35,811 nucleotides of DNA from a virus. The notes beneath the pieces are model-generated. The model was not told the origin of the DNA, searched no databases, and worked only from the letters and a program-made list of their open reading frames with translations. Of the stretch, positions 21,889 through 31,135 are shown one piece after another (positions within the stretch are counted from its first letter, which is position 1; each line of letters opens with the position of its first letter). The translations under genes were made by a program, and so were the position numbers. The stretch is taken from positions 1 through 35,811 of the IMG/VR virus record IMGVR_UViG_3300033571_026166, one strand, 5' to 3'.

Positions 21889-22971
21889 CTAACCAAGTTT
21901 TGCCTGTATTGCTGGTGATAAATGCTCAACTGTTATTGTATTTTTAGCCAATATATTATTTATATTATGACATTTATTAACATCATTATTCCTATTAAAC
22001 CAGCAAATAAGTCTGTTTGAATTAATAGAATTAGGTTTAAATACATTAGGTGATAATATATATCTTTTTTCAGCTCCAACTTTTTTACCGGAGGGATCTG
22101 TTAATGATAAATCAGTTATACCGGCACTATTAGTATAATATTTAATAATATTCTTTACATAAAAGTTAGTAAATTTATTAAGAGGAATAGTATACGGCGT
22201 TCCTTTATATTGAGCTACCGGTAAAATATAATTAAAAGCATAATTATTTATAAACATTCTATCCCATCTAGCAGTAATATTATTTCTATTACCTATATTG
22301 TTTAAGTTAATAAAATTTTTAGGAATAATATTACCCCAAATATAATTCATAAGTAATTGACTAGCATTTATGTTAAAAGAGTTTAGACTTAATGAATTAT
22401 CAACAATTTTAGAAGTACTTATTGCTCTATCTTTAATATAATCTGATATAATAGTATTATCTAAAAGAATTGGTATAATATTTGATAAATTATAACTACC
22501 AATTGTGTTAAAAGCTATTTTATTACCAGTTATTTTAGTTACTCCATCAATAAAATTATTACTTATTCTATCAAATATAACCCCATTTGCAGTACAAACT
22601 ATTGTATGGTTTGCCATACTTTGATTTTTTATCTGCTCTATATCACCATTTGCAGAAGCTCTAAAAATTGAATTTATTATATTTTTGTAATTAAGTTTTT
22701 TTATACTTATTGTGTTATCAATGAAATCATCATTATTTATTTTTTTCCATATATAACCAACATCGTTTTTACTTTTTAAAATACTATTAATATCGGTTTG
22801 TAATAAAGAACCCACAATAATATTATCGTTTAAATTATTTAATTTGTAAATAATCTCATTATTTAAATAGTTAACAATATCGTTAAACCTACTATCAATT
22901 TCTACTGATTTAATAATATTGTTGGAATATTTAAAATATTCAAGATTTTGGTTTAATAATTTAATCGGCAT
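21889..22971 (-). CDS. Tail appendage protein, paralogue 1 of 3
   Basis: This 360-residue protein is the first of the tandem set. It starts inside the gp10-like gene's end (11-base overlap). The N-terminus has DSRFNDIVNYLNNEI and VGYIWKKI, then the repeat unit DNTISIKKL (about residues 85-93), DNTIISDYI and DNSLSLNSF. Asparagine is very abundant. The end reads HLSPAIQAKLG, a form shared with the other two. The repeated D-N-T/S-I unit is like that in many trimeric tail fibres. It is placed just after the tail-closure gene, where P22 has its needle. Confidence 0.6.
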   Translation of the reverse strand: MPIKLLNQNLEYFKYSNNIIKSVEIDSRFNDIVNYLNNEIIYKLNNLNDNIIVGSLLQTDINSILKSKNDVGYIWKKINNDDFIDNTISIKKLNYKNIINSIFRASANGDIEQIKNQSMANHTIVCTANGVIFDRISNNFIDGVTKITGNKIAFNTIGSYNLSNIIPILLDNTIISDYIKDRAISTSKIVDNSLSLNSFNINASQLLMNYIWGNIIPKNFINLNNIGNRNNITARWDRMFINNYAFNYILPVAQYKGTPYTIPLNKFTNFYVKNIIKYYTNSAGITDLSLTDPSGKKVGAEKRYILSPNVFKPNSINSNRLICWFNRNNDVNKCHNINNILAKNTITVEHLSPAIQAKLG

Positions 22972-25114
22972 TTTTACTATTTTTTTTCTCTATATTAATA
23001 CCACCTGATAAATATAAACTATCAAATATAAACTCTTTATAAGCGACACCATTTATTTTTAAAGAAATACTATCAGTATGAAACCTTAATGTTTCCTGTG
23101 GATAAATAGCTTTTTCATTATTTGAATATTCGTCAATATCAAACCTGCTTATATCAAATTTACTGTCTATTTGATTAACTTTTATTTCAGTTAGTTGATA
23201 ATCAGACATATCATAATTCAAATAAACTTTTATTTTAATTAATATATCTTCACTTGATTGACAACTTAAATATATATTTTCATTATACCAAGTAGTAGTA
23301 ATATTAAACCAATTATAATATAAATTAAATGGTATAGGATTATTTTCCATATCCATATAATTTTTATATTTTAACTTATCACAATATACTAATACATTTC
23401 CTTTATTAGCTAAATAAAGATTTTTAGAAACAGAATCATAAAGAAAAGTCTTACTATCTGAAAAGTTTTGAGTAAATATTGTCCAAAAACCTTGACCTTT
23501 TAATTGGTAAATATAACAATTATGAATAAACTTAAAACCTATAAAACCACTATACGGGTATACAAAACAATTAAGGTTTCTGTATTCTCTTTCAGTAGTT
23601 AAATTCTCAAGTTGTTTTCTTATATAACTATTTACATTATCAGCAAAAAACAAATCTATATTTAGATTATTAAAACCATCTATTTTTAAACTACAAATAC
23701 CAAATTTTGATAGAAATATAAAAACATTAGGTAATTCAACAAACATGTTTTTACTAAAAATTCCAACAGGTTCGGTTTTCTGCCATCTGAAATCACCAAA
23801 TTCTATATTCTGCCCATCATTAATAACAGTTGGATCATTACCTGTCCATATTTGTACAGATTCTTTACCCCAAAATAAGATTCGTCCTTGGTATGTGTTA
23901 AAACATTGCAAATCATCTATTTTATTGCTATTAGAAGCAAGGTTTATGGATTCAATTATTCCTCTCTGATTATACCAGTTAAATATTGATTTTCTTTTTT
24001 CACAATAATAAACCAACATTGATTTATCAGGACTTCTAAATTTCTTGTAAAAAGAACCTCCTCTATCTAAAGCAAACATCCTATCGTTAATAATATTAAT
24101 GTAACTAAAAGCAGGTATTGATTTTAAATATAAAATATTAGTTGGTTCATAAATAAAATTGTCTTCAAAAGTCAAATCTATTTTTACATTATCGGTGACT
24201 ATGAAAACCACATTAGTAATTTTGTTAGGTGTTTCCAGTTTTAAACCGCTTACAACTTTAACTACGTTATTAACAACTAGGTTTTCTCTTAATTCAGCTT
24301 CGTAAAGTAAATCTACTACTAAAGATAAAGTATTGTTTGAAGTCTTTGTAATAGAGGTTTGAGTTATTTGATAATCACTTTTTAATTCTTCTAAAGTATT
24401 TCCATCATAATATTGTACTGGATCAACTCCATTACATATTATCAAATATCTTTGATAATTAATATATGAGACAATAACATTAGGATTAAAATCTAATCCT
24501 AATACAATTAAGCTATTAACAACATCAGAATCTATAAATTTATATATTCCTGCTCGTTCTATCCACAAATTAAATTGAATATCAAAAAAACTTATATCCA
24601 AATTTACTTTAAAAAGAATATCGTCGTTATTTTGTTCGACATCAAATATTTCACATTTATCAGAATAGCTTTCTTGTTCTATAAAAATATAAACATTTTC
24701 AAAAAAATATTTATATAAAATAGCTTTTTGATTTACATCTAAAGCTCTTATATCAATTGCTATTTGAGTTAGATTATCTGCCAATCTACTTTTAATAACA
24801 TTTGTTTGTAAATCTATATATGGGGTTTTTATAAAATAAGTCTGATAAGTAATAATTTCAGAATTACCATTAACGTTAATATAATTCATTAACTTTAATT
24901 GATCGTTAAAAATAAAATTTGGGTCTGCTTCTTGGGTTGCTACTATTTTTGTTCCATTTCGTACAGATAAATTATTATCTTCATTCAAAATCATATTTTG
25001 AATGTATTTAGCATAGGATATATTATCTATTGAATTTGAATTTATACCATTGTTAGCAGCCTTAAATACAATAGCGTTTTCTCGTCCTTGAAAGTTATTT
25101 ATTACTTTTGACAT
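22961..25114 (-). CDS. P22 gp10-like DNA stabilisation / tail hub protein
   Basis: This 717-residue protein begins with a short Asn-rich lead (NFQGRENAIVFKAANNGIN) and SIDNISYAKYIQNMILNEDN. That is the usual opening of gp10-like packaged-DNA stabilisation proteins (a list of viral sites, 'NM..' and 'G...'). Beta-propeller-like repeats follow: NTYQGRILFWGKESVQIWTG near residue 405, ELPNVFIFLSKFGICSLKI, and YPYSGFIGFKF with GFWTIF near 530. It is longer than P22 gp10 (472 residues). It follows the connector gene by one base, as expected for head-completion order. It should close the portal channel and hold the tail appendages encoded next. Confidence 0.7.
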   Translation of the reverse strand: MSKVINNFQGRENAIVFKAANNGINSNSIDNISYAKYIQNMILNEDNNLSVRNGTKIVATQEADPNFIFNDQLKLMNYINVNGNSEIITYQTYFIKTPYIDLQTNVIKSRLADNLTQIAIDIRALDVNQKAILYKYFFENVYIFIEQESYSDKCEIFDVEQNNDDILFKVNLDISFFDIQFNLWIERAGIYKFIDSDVVNSLIVLGLDFNPNVIVSYINYQRYLIICNGVDPVQYYDGNTLEELKSDYQITQTSITKTSNNTLSLVVDLLYEAELRENLVVNNVVKVVSGLKLETPNKITNVVFIVTDNVKIDLTFEDNFIYEPTNILYLKSIPAFSYINIINDRMFALDRGGSFYKKFRSPDKSMLVYYCEKRKSIFNWYNQRGIIESINLASNSNKIDDLQCFNTYQGRILFWGKESVQIWTGNDPTVINDGQNIEFGDFRWQKTEPVGIFSKNMFVELPNVFIFLSKFGICSLKIDGFNNLNIDLFFADNVNSYIRKQLENLTTEREYRNLNCFVYPYSGFIGFKFIHNCYIYQLKGQGFWTIFTQNFSDSKTFLYDSVSKNLYLANKGNVLVYCDKLKYKNYMDMENNPIPFNLYYNWFNITTTWYNENIYLSCQSSEDILIKIKVYLNYDMSDYQLTEIKVNQIDSKFDISRFDIDEYSNNEKAIYPQETLRFHTDSISLKINGVAYKEFIFDSLYLSGGINIEKKNSKNAD

Positions 25115-25726
25115 CTAAACACTCGTATAGAAGTTTACAACATCATTTAGTTTTTCCTTATATAGTGTATAAATAGTAGATAATTTAGTAATCTGACCAT
25201 TAGTAGTAAGAAATATATAAAATACTGCCCCAAGAACTAGTGTTTGCATTACAAGTTCATCGTAAATAACAGTATCTGACTCAACATCAGAGTTATCTAC
25301 AACTTCAACTAAAGTTTTTAACTTAGGTATTTGAAATATTTTAACAAAATTATCCCCATCAACATCTTTAGGATAGTCCTTACATCCTAATATTACTTTA
25401 TTTTCAGATGGTATTATATAATATTGTTTTTCTGTTAAAGAAAGAGTGTCGTTTGTAAGTAAATCAAAAGAACTTATTTTAACATTATAATTGTAAACCG
25501 ACCTCAATCTATTATTTTTAAAATCAAATTCAAAAGAATATTCAATACCATTTAAACCAACTTTCTGCTCTTTATAAATTAAAAATTCTTTATAGTTTCT
25601 TAACTTTAAATAAATATCATTGTTTGCAAAATTAAGACAACGTAAATATTCTTTACGTTGTCTTTCTGTTGCAAGTGTGCCAAAAGCAAATTGAGAAATA
25701 GTATCAATAAGTTCTGTAACATCCAT
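25115..25726 (-). CDS. Head-to-tail connector (adaptor) protein
   Basis: The 203-residue protein has a helical N-terminus (DVTELIDTISQFAFG, RQRKEYLRCLNFANNDIYLKL). A beta-rich centre follows (SFEFDFKNNRLRSVYNYNVK) and a helical C-terminus (ELVMQTLVLGAVFYIF). This helix-sheet-helix plan, with a 'W/Y..li..A...i..kl' first helix pair, is typical of podovirus adaptor proteins between portal and tail. Its place between the capsid genes and the gp10-like gene agrees, as P22 gp4 does. Sequence similarity is too low to name the family precisely. Confidence 0.6.
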   Translation of the reverse strand: MDVTELIDTISQFAFGTLATERQRKEYLRCLNFANNDIYLKLRNYKEFLIYKEQKVGLNGIEYSFEFDFKNNRLRSVYNYNVKISSFDLLTNDTLSLTEKQYYIIPSENKVILGCKDYPKDVDGDNFVKIFQIPKLKTLVEVVDNSDVESDTVIYDELVMQTLVLGAVFYIFLTTNGQITKLSTIYTLYKEKLNDVVNFYTSV

Positions 25727-25732
25727 TTAAAA

Positions 25733-26227
25733 TTAATTTTTATAAGTTATTCTTAAATTTAAAGTAGAACTTGTTAAAGCATTTAAAACTGCTGCAATAG
25801 ATAAAATAAGCCTGTTTTTACTTACTGAAGAGCCAATATTTGCATCTAACAAAACGTTTTTAGCAAAAGCTGCAACAGCTGCTTGCTCATCTCTATTTGT
25901 ACCTAAAATTTCAACACCTACAATATCACTATTTATTCCTATTTTATCTAAAGTAACAGATAAATAGTTAAATGTTGTTCCAGCTAATGTTGGCAATAAT
26001 ATAGATACTATTTTATCAACATAAGTACCGCTACTTATGTTTTTAGTGCTAGGAAGTATTGATCCTTGATGGGTATTGTTACCTGATGTTGGGTTTGCCA
26101 TAGCCATTGCCAAATCAACACTAGCTCCTATAAAATTAACTCCAGCGTTTCCTTGAGCACTAGCATCAGCTGGCATTTGAGCAGTGTTAGGAGAGTTTAT
26201 TATTGAATATTTTATTGTTAAATTCAT
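25733..26227 (-). CDS. Small virion protein, likely head-associated
   Basis: The 164-residue protein is Ala/Asn/Ser-rich and probably beta-structured (SIINSPNTAQMPADASAQGN; TLNLRITYKN at the end). It follows the major capsid gene by 15 bases, a position often used for decoration or head-completion proteins. No family is recognised. There are no charged coiled-coils or membrane segments. A role as capsid-decoration protein is a guess from position. Confidence 0.55.
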   Translation of the reverse strand: MNLTIKYSIINSPNTAQMPADASAQGNAGVNFIGASVDLAMAMANPTSGNNTHQGSILPSTKNISSGTYVDKIVSILLPTLAGTTFNYLSVTLDKIGINSDIVGVEILGTNRDEQAAVAAFAKNVLLDANIGSSVSKNRLILSIAAVLNALTSSTLNLRITYKN

Positions 26228-26242
26228 TTTAATACCTGTTTA

Positions 26243-27514
26243 TTAAATTAAAGTCCAAGAGTGAATCATACCATACTCTAATGGAGGAACAGTTGCTGGG
26301 TTTAGCTTAGACGGAAATTTAATTGATTTTAAACCATCTATTAGTGTTATACCTATTTCTTTTTGATTACCATGGTCATCTTCTTGGTAAGTAAACTTAG
26401 GTTCAGCACATATTGCACTAGCTATAGCACCTGCTCCACAAAATACTCCATAACCAACACCTGCTCCACCAGCATTAACTATATTCATATTTTCAAATTC
26501 ATCAATAGTAACAATATCTACACCTTTAATTCTACCAACATAGTGAGAACCATTAAAATAAGATGGTTGTCTTGGGTCTTCAATTAAAGCTCTTGATAAT
26601 AATGATTGAATTCTAGGGTCGTTTAATAACCTTGCTTCTACTGATGGTGATATAAAATAAACATATATTTCATTTTGAGAACCATTCCAACTAGACATTG
26701 ATAGAGGGTCAATCCTACAATCTATATTAAGTTTTCTACCACCAATTCTTGCCATATATTTAAGTTTAGTTATATGATCAATATTAGCATATCCGCTTGT
26801 ACCGATAGTATAATCAGCAGTTCCTATATTTGAGTTAGCACCTGGAGCTCCGATTACACATCTTTGCTGAACTGTTTGACCAGCAACAATAACGTTTGAT
26901 AAAGGCTCTGCACCAAACAACACTCTATTAGAGTTAATACCATTACCATTTCCATCTAATTGATTAATAACACAAGATTGAATTCTATTAGTAAAAAATG
27001 TTTTAAAATCACTATCAGCTTGATTTAACCTTGGTCTATAATCATAAGTAAGCCAATCTTGATTAGATTTTTCACCATGAGCAAAACACCACGCAAATTG
27101 ATTTACAATTCTTCGTACTATTAAATCTAAATGTTTGTTTCTTATTTGACGATTAAGTTCATCATTAAAATGAAACTTTGTTTGATATTCTGCAATATCA
27201 AAATCTTTAGCCATTACAGCAAATCTTGTTTTACCAAGAGTCATTGTAGTATTAACAGGAGTTTCAAAAGTTCCTTTACCTTGTAAGGTATTTTCACCAT
27301 AAACCTCATTAACATTTCGGTATTGAGATAATGAGAAAACAAGAGTAGTACCCTCACCTTTACTTACTGATTTCTGAATATTTATCATACTATCAGCTGT
27401 TTTTCCCATATATTTTGCAAAAGGGTTATCTTCTACTTCCTCTTTCAAAAATGGCTGTATAATATTATTTAAAAATTTTGATTGATCTTTACTTGTACTA
27501 AAATCAAATATCAT
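26243..27514 (-). CDS. Major capsid protein, N4-gp56/Phage_capsid_3-like
   Basis: This 423-residue protein fits the N4 gp56-like/Phage_capsid_3 group of HK97-fold capsids. NPFAKYMGK and SKGEGTTLVFSLS lie near the start. The conserved VYGENTLQGKGTFETPVNTT segment is near residue 73, then FAVMAKDFDIAEYQTKF. YFISPSVEARLLNDPRIQ, GRIKGVDIVTIDEF and an EIGITLIDGLKSIKF C-terminal strand follow. Placement after the portal and scaffold supports the call. AAAGGT lies 6 bases before the ATG, and a 121-base gap upstream gives room for a separate promoter or processing site, in keeping with the need for high expression. Confidence 0.85.
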   Translation of the reverse strand: MIFDFSTSKDQSKFLNNIIQPFLKEEVEDNPFAKYMGKTADSMINIQKSVSKGEGTTLVFSLSQYRNVNEVYGENTLQGKGTFETPVNTTMTLGKTRFAVMAKDFDIAEYQTKFHFNDELNRQIRNKHLDLIVRRIVNQFAWCFAHGEKSNQDWLTYDYRPRLNQADSDFKTFFTNRIQSCVINQLDGNGNGINSNRVLFGAEPLSNVIVAGQTVQQRCVIGAPGANSNIGTADYTIGTSGYANIDHITKLKYMARIGGRKLNIDCRIDPLSMSSWNGSQNEIYVYFISPSVEARLLNDPRIQSLLSRALIEDPRQPSYFNGSHYVGRIKGVDIVTIDEFENMNIVNAGGAGVGYGVFCGAGAIASAICAEPKFTYQEDDHGNQKEIGITLIDGLKSIKFPSKLNPATVPPLEYGMIHSWTLI

Positions 27515-27636
27515 TTTATTACCTTTTAATTAAATTGATTAAAATTTATAATTAATTTAATAGGTAAATAAACAATTTAAATTAAAAGTAAGTTTTCACG
27601 CTTTTAGATTTAGCTGTTTATGTCTAACAATTAATA
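27515..27636 (-). promoter_or_regulatory. Gap upstream of the capsid gene
   Basis: This is the largest non-coding gap inside the virion genes. It is almost pure A/T on the capsid-proximal side. A weak sigma70-like arrangement (TTGTTT, about 18 bases, TTATAA on the - strand) can be drawn, but such matches are easy in AT-rich DNA. The gap contains the capsid ribosome binding site AAAGGT. No clear hairpin was seen. A capsid promoter is plausible but unproven. Confidence 0.3.
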
Positions 27637-28527
27637 TTATTTATCCATAAGATAACTTAATAAATCAACACCTTGTTTTTTGTTATAATCAATAGGTGAT
27701 GATCTGTATTTTATTTGTTTATTATCACTTTTATCAAAACTATTGTCAACACTTAGTTTATATTTATTAATTTCTTCATTAAGTTTTGATATTTCATCAT
27801 GTAAATTGCTGACATAATTAAATATATTTTTATGTTTTTTTAATCCTTTTTCAAAAAGATTTCTATAATCTTGACCAAGCATTATTATTTTCTGCACAGC
27901 ATCAGTAGGTGATGCTTCCTCTAGATATTCCAATAAATTCTGTTTTTCATCAATACTTAATAAATGAACTGAATCATAAAAAGCTTTATAATTAACATCC
28001 AATTCTTTATCTGATTTGTTATACTTTTTATAATTTTCAAACTCGGTTTCTAATTTATCAAGAATTGTTTTTGACTTACTATCAGTTTTTACAACTTCCT
28101 CTTTTTCTTCTAACTCTTCATCTTTAAATTCAAAAATAGATGAAAGTTTGTTAACAGCTGTTTTAAATTCATCTTCATCTAAATATGAATTGTCAGGGTC
28201 TAGTATAGTATTTTTCAATTCTTCTAAAGTAGATTTGAACTTTTTATTGCTTAAAACCACTTTTTGATTTGCTGTCTGATAACTCCTTTTAGTGTCATTT
28301 AAAGCTTTTTTTACACTGTTTAATTCTTTTTCCAAATCTTCTACTTGTCTAACACTTTCTTCAACATACTCTTTAACTGGCTCTTTAACTGGTTCTTTTA
28401 CTGGCTCTTTTACTTCTTCTTTGACATCTTGTTTATCACTAATTAAAACTTCTTTTTCAGAAACAGGTTGTTCTTTAAGTTTAGTTTCTTTTTCTTCTAA
28501 AATTTTATCTAAAATATCTTCTGACAT
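27637..28527 (-). CDS. Scaffolding-like protein
   Basis: This 296-residue, highly charged, coiled-coil protein lies between portal and capsid, the position of P22 scaffold gp8 (303 residues). It is rich in Glu and Lys with almost no hydrophobic core. It opens with LDKILEEKETKLKEQPVSEK and an EPVK repeat. Coiled-coils follow (VEDLEKELNSVKKALNDTKR; LHDEISKLNEEINKYKL). The basic C-terminus (IKYRSSPIDYNKKQGVD...) fits a coat-binding end. It would direct procapsid assembly and leave before or during packaging. Confidence 0.75.
   Translation of the reverse strand: MSEDILDKILEEKETKLKEQPVSEKEVLISDKQDVKEEVKEPVKEPVKEPVKEYVEESVRQVEDLEKELNSVKKALNDTKRSYQTANQKVVLSNKKFKSTLEELKNTILDPDNSYLDEDEFKTAVNKLSSIFEFKDEELEEKEEVVKTDSKSKTILDKLETEFENYKKYNKSDKELDVNYKAFYDSVHLLSIDEKQNLLEYLEEASPTDAVQKIIMLGQDYRNLFEKGLKKHKNIFNYVSNLHDEISKLNEEINKYKLSVDNSFDKSDNKQIKYRSSPIDYNKKQGVDLLSYLMDK
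28369..28416. repeat. 12-bp tandem repeat encoding EPVK
   Basis: Three near-identical 12-base units (CTCTTTAACTGG, exact in the first two, one to two changes in the third) and a partial fourth lie near the 5' end of the scaffold gene. They encode EPVKEPVKEPVK and then EVK. The unit keeps frame, so copy number can change without loss of the protein. Confidence 0.85.
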
Positions 28528-28530
28528 TAT

Positions 28531-30294
28531 TTAAACCTCTTTATTTTCATCTGTATTTGGTAATATTCCTTGTTGTAATTGCATTTTTTCAACTACAACC
28601 CTTTTATATTCAGCAGCTAGTTTATAACTTGATACCTCACCTATACCCTCTTGTTGTAGGAAATAAGGTGATGATAATAACATGTCAGCAAGTCCACTAC
28701 CTAAAATAGTATTAAATATTTCTTTTTCTTCTTCAATACTGGAACTAAAATTAGGTGAAGTTGTTGGATAAACTTCAAAATTAAGTAATGATATGTTACT
28801 ATCTATCACTGCACTATCTTGTTTTCCCTCATTATAAAATGATATTACTTGTTTAAAATTCTCAATACCTTTTAAAGTATCAAGCATTATTCTTCCCTCT
28901 GAGGTAAGCATATATTCATAAGCAAGTACTAAAGGATTTTGTGCATTTAAAGTTGTATTTATTCTATTTTGTATAGCAACACCACTTTCAGCGTTAGTTG
29001 GTTTACCTGCAAAATCATCAAATAAACCAGATAAGTTTTGAAACTCCCTATTTAGCATATCAAGTGAGCTAAGTATTCCTTTTATATCATTACTGTTATC
29101 AACTACAGTAATATCTTTTGGATCTACTTGTATAAAACCACGTTTCTTTTTTGATTCTATATTATACATTTTTACAAATTGTTCGTAATCCATACTACTT
29201 GCTTTAGGATTACACATTGTAAGTTTGGAATTAGCATAATGAAATAATTTTGAAATTTCAACATTCCACAAATTTTGTAGTTCTATCATGTAATTTGTAC
29301 TTCCTATAAAATCACCATTCATATTTCTTGAATATACCATTGGTACATATGGAAAAAATGTCTGATTAGGAATTTGTTCAGCTATAGCTCCATGATAGAG
29401 CAATATATCATTACAAAATACAGTTTTGTAAATTCTAGTACCTGTTTTTACATCAACTTTACCTGTTGATTTTTGATTAACTAAATCTTCATTAAAAGTA
29501 GTAAATATAGTATCGTCAAATTCTTTATAGGTATTATCTATTTGCCTATTATTGTTATCAGTTACCGGTATATCACATGTTGATTCAAAATATTTGTCTG
29601 ATTTTTTTTCATATAGTTCAACAACTCTTATAGATTTACCATTTACCCAAATATCTGCCGGTATTGTAGTATAATCTTCTACAGATATATATTGATTATT
29701 TTTACTATTAGCTACCATATTTTCAAATTCTGTAGCATATTTAGGATATAAATTTTTTAGCTTAACAACATTTATAAAATAACTTCTAGCTATAACATTT
29801 TGATTCTCAAGTCTTGGGCTTAAATCATCAGGATCAAAAAACATTTCTCTACTGTTTACCCATTCATACCAGAATTTATTATTTTCATAATAAAAATGAG
29901 ACCACCCAATACCACTAGATAAAGCTGATTGACATTTTAAACTTGATGCAAAACTATGACTATTTTGACTTTGAACATTAAAAGCCCAATTTTTTATGTA
30001 ATTGGCTAAATTAAAATGATATTGTGAATTAGTTACCGGTAAAAAACCAACTCTTTTTCCGCTTTTTATTAAGATACTTAAATATCTATCAATAATAGGT
30101 TTAATTCTATTAACAGTTATAGGATCACAACCAATTTGTTCTAAACCTATTTTATCCTTATAATTATTCCATTGTTTATTATAGTAATAGTTATTATTTA
30201 TAATATCATTTTCAAGCCAGTTTTTTCTTATTTGAGAATCTGCTAGATATCTGAATAATTCTTTTGAATCATCTAAAATCTGTCTTTTGTTCAT
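28531..30294 (-). CDS. Portal protein, P22 gp1-like
   Basis: The 587-residue protein matches P22-type portal proteins: an N-terminal helical region (ELFRYLADSQIRKNWLEND), VNRIKPIIDRYL near residue 84, and SGIGWSHFYYE with EWVNSREMFFDPD near 150. Later there is PYVPMVYSRNMNGDFIG and a long stem helix. FQNLSGLFDDFAGK and AESGVAIQNRINTTL precede the C-terminal EYMLTSEGRIMLDTLK. It is shorter than P22 gp1 (725 residues), so the long helical barrel is probably missing. It forms the dodecameric packaging and ejection channel. The terminase gene that usually precedes it is not in this window. Confidence 0.87.
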   Translation of the reverse strand: MNKRQILDDSKELFRYLADSQIRKNWLENDIINNNYYYNKQWNNYKDKIGLEQIGCDPITVNRIKPIIDRYLSILIKSGKRVGFLPVTNSQYHFNLANYIKNWAFNVQSQNSHSFASSLKCQSALSSGIGWSHFYYENNKFWYEWVNSREMFFDPDDLSPRLENQNVIARSYFINVVKLKNLYPKYATEFENMVANSKNNQYISVEDYTTIPADIWVNGKSIRVVELYEKKSDKYFESTCDIPVTDNNNRQIDNTYKEFDDTIFTTFNEDLVNQKSTGKVDVKTGTRIYKTVFCNDILLYHGAIAEQIPNQTFFPYVPMVYSRNMNGDFIGSTNYMIELQNLWNVEISKLFHYANSKLTMCNPKASSMDYEQFVKMYNIESKKKRGFIQVDPKDITVVDNSNDIKGILSSLDMLNREFQNLSGLFDDFAGKPTNAESGVAIQNRINTTLNAQNPLVLAYEYMLTSEGRIMLDTLKGIENFKQVISFYNEGKQDSAVIDSNISLLNFEVYPTTSPNFSSSIEEEKEIFNTILGSGLADMLLSSPYFLQQEGIGEVSSYKLAAEYKRVVVEKMQLQQGILPNTDENKEV

Positions 30295-30656
30295 GTTTCC
30301 AACAACTCATAACCGGTTAATATACAAGAAAAAACTTCACCATAAGACCCACTATAACAAATAAGATTATCACCATCTAATAATACATGTTCTGAAATTT
30401 CAGAACTATTACCTTTAGTTACCATTAATAAATCCGTTGTCTGATTAGGGGTTAATAATAAATTATAACAGATATATCCTTTTTCTATAGGGCTTTTTAA
30501 TAATCTTATATCTTCAACAGTTATACGAATATTACTATCTGTTATGTTCGTACACCGCAAAGAAGTTATAATTGTTTGCTTTTCAACGCTTATTAAAACT
30601 GTTTTTGTATTAGATATTGATTCAAAATTATTTTTAATATTATTTGTAAAAATCAT
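30291..30656 (-). CDS. Small beta-rich virion protein
   Basis: The 121-residue protein looks all-beta with repeated strands (TKTVLISVEKQTIITSLRCT; NIRITVEDIRL; YICYNLLLTPNQTTDLL; VFSCILTGYEL). This resembles small jelly-roll or Ig-like tail or head-decoration proteins of phages. It overlaps the portal start by 4 bases, so both are co-translated. No family recognised; a virion or neck protein is the best guess. Confidence 0.5.
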   Translation of the reverse strand: MIFTNNIKNNFESISNTKTVLISVEKQTIITSLRCTNITDSNIRITVEDIRLLKSPIEKGYICYNLLLTPNQTTDLLMVTKGNSSEISEHVLLDGDNLICYSGSYGEVFSCILTGYELLET

Positions 30657-30883
30657 TAATAACTAATTATTTTATCAATAATAGATTTTATTTTACCAAC
30701 TTTTTCAGTAAAAATATTAATTTCTTCTAGAGATACTTCTTCTTTTTTACCTTTTTTAATTGAAATATACATTACTGATTGTTTAATAAAATCATTAATA
30801 ACTGAAAAATTAGTTATTAGTTCATTTAATTCACAAACTTTTGATATTTCTATTAAACTCTCTATCTTGTTTTCCTGTTCCAT
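30656..30883 (-). CDS. Small helical hypothetical protein
   Basis: This is a 75-residue, charged, all-helical protein (KIESLIEISKVCELNELI; KKGKKEEVSLEEINIF; TEKVGKIKSIIDKI). It has no membrane segment. Its stop overlaps the next gene's start (TAATG). It lies in a set of four small genes between the tail-fibre group and the portal, a position where a small terminase subunit or head-assembly helper might occur, but no motif supports either. Confidence 0.5.
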   Translation of the reverse strand: MEQENKIESLIEISKVCELNELITNFSVINDFIKQSVMYISIKKGKKEEVSLEEINIFTEKVGKIKSIIDKIISY

Positions 30884-30887
30884 AAAT

Positions 30888-31079
30888 TTAACCTAATATT
30901 TTCTCTAAATGAGCTAGTTGTTCTTTAATAAGATTTATATCGTTTTGTAAGGTAGCTTTTCTGCTTTCAGTCGCAATAGTTGCTTCACCTGAATAAAATA
31001 GTACTCCATCACTATATAAAGCTTGTACAAGTTTAGGTAAAAGTTGGATAATTTCTATTGGATTATGATTTTCATTCAT
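30888..31079 (-). CDS. Small hypothetical protein, 63 residues
   Basis: The protein has a helical first part (PIEIIQLLPKLVQALYSD), a short turn (GVLFYSGEATIA), and a helical second part ending INLIKEQLAHLEKILG. The C-terminal helix could form a coiled-coil. No family recognised. It is 4 bases ahead of the next gene. Confidence 0.5.
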   Translation of the reverse strand: MNENHNPIEIIQLLPKLVQALYSDGVLFYSGEATIATESRKATLQNDINLIKEQLAHLEKILG

Positions 31080-31135
31080 AAATTTACTCGTAAGGGTTAA
31101 TTTTAATTGTTATTATAAATTAATTATTTTTTTAA

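Noticed and set aside
27515-27636. A defined promoter for the capsid gene
   Set aside because: Only weak -35/-10 matches exist and these are expected by chance in such AT-rich DNA; listed as a low-confidence regulatory gap only.
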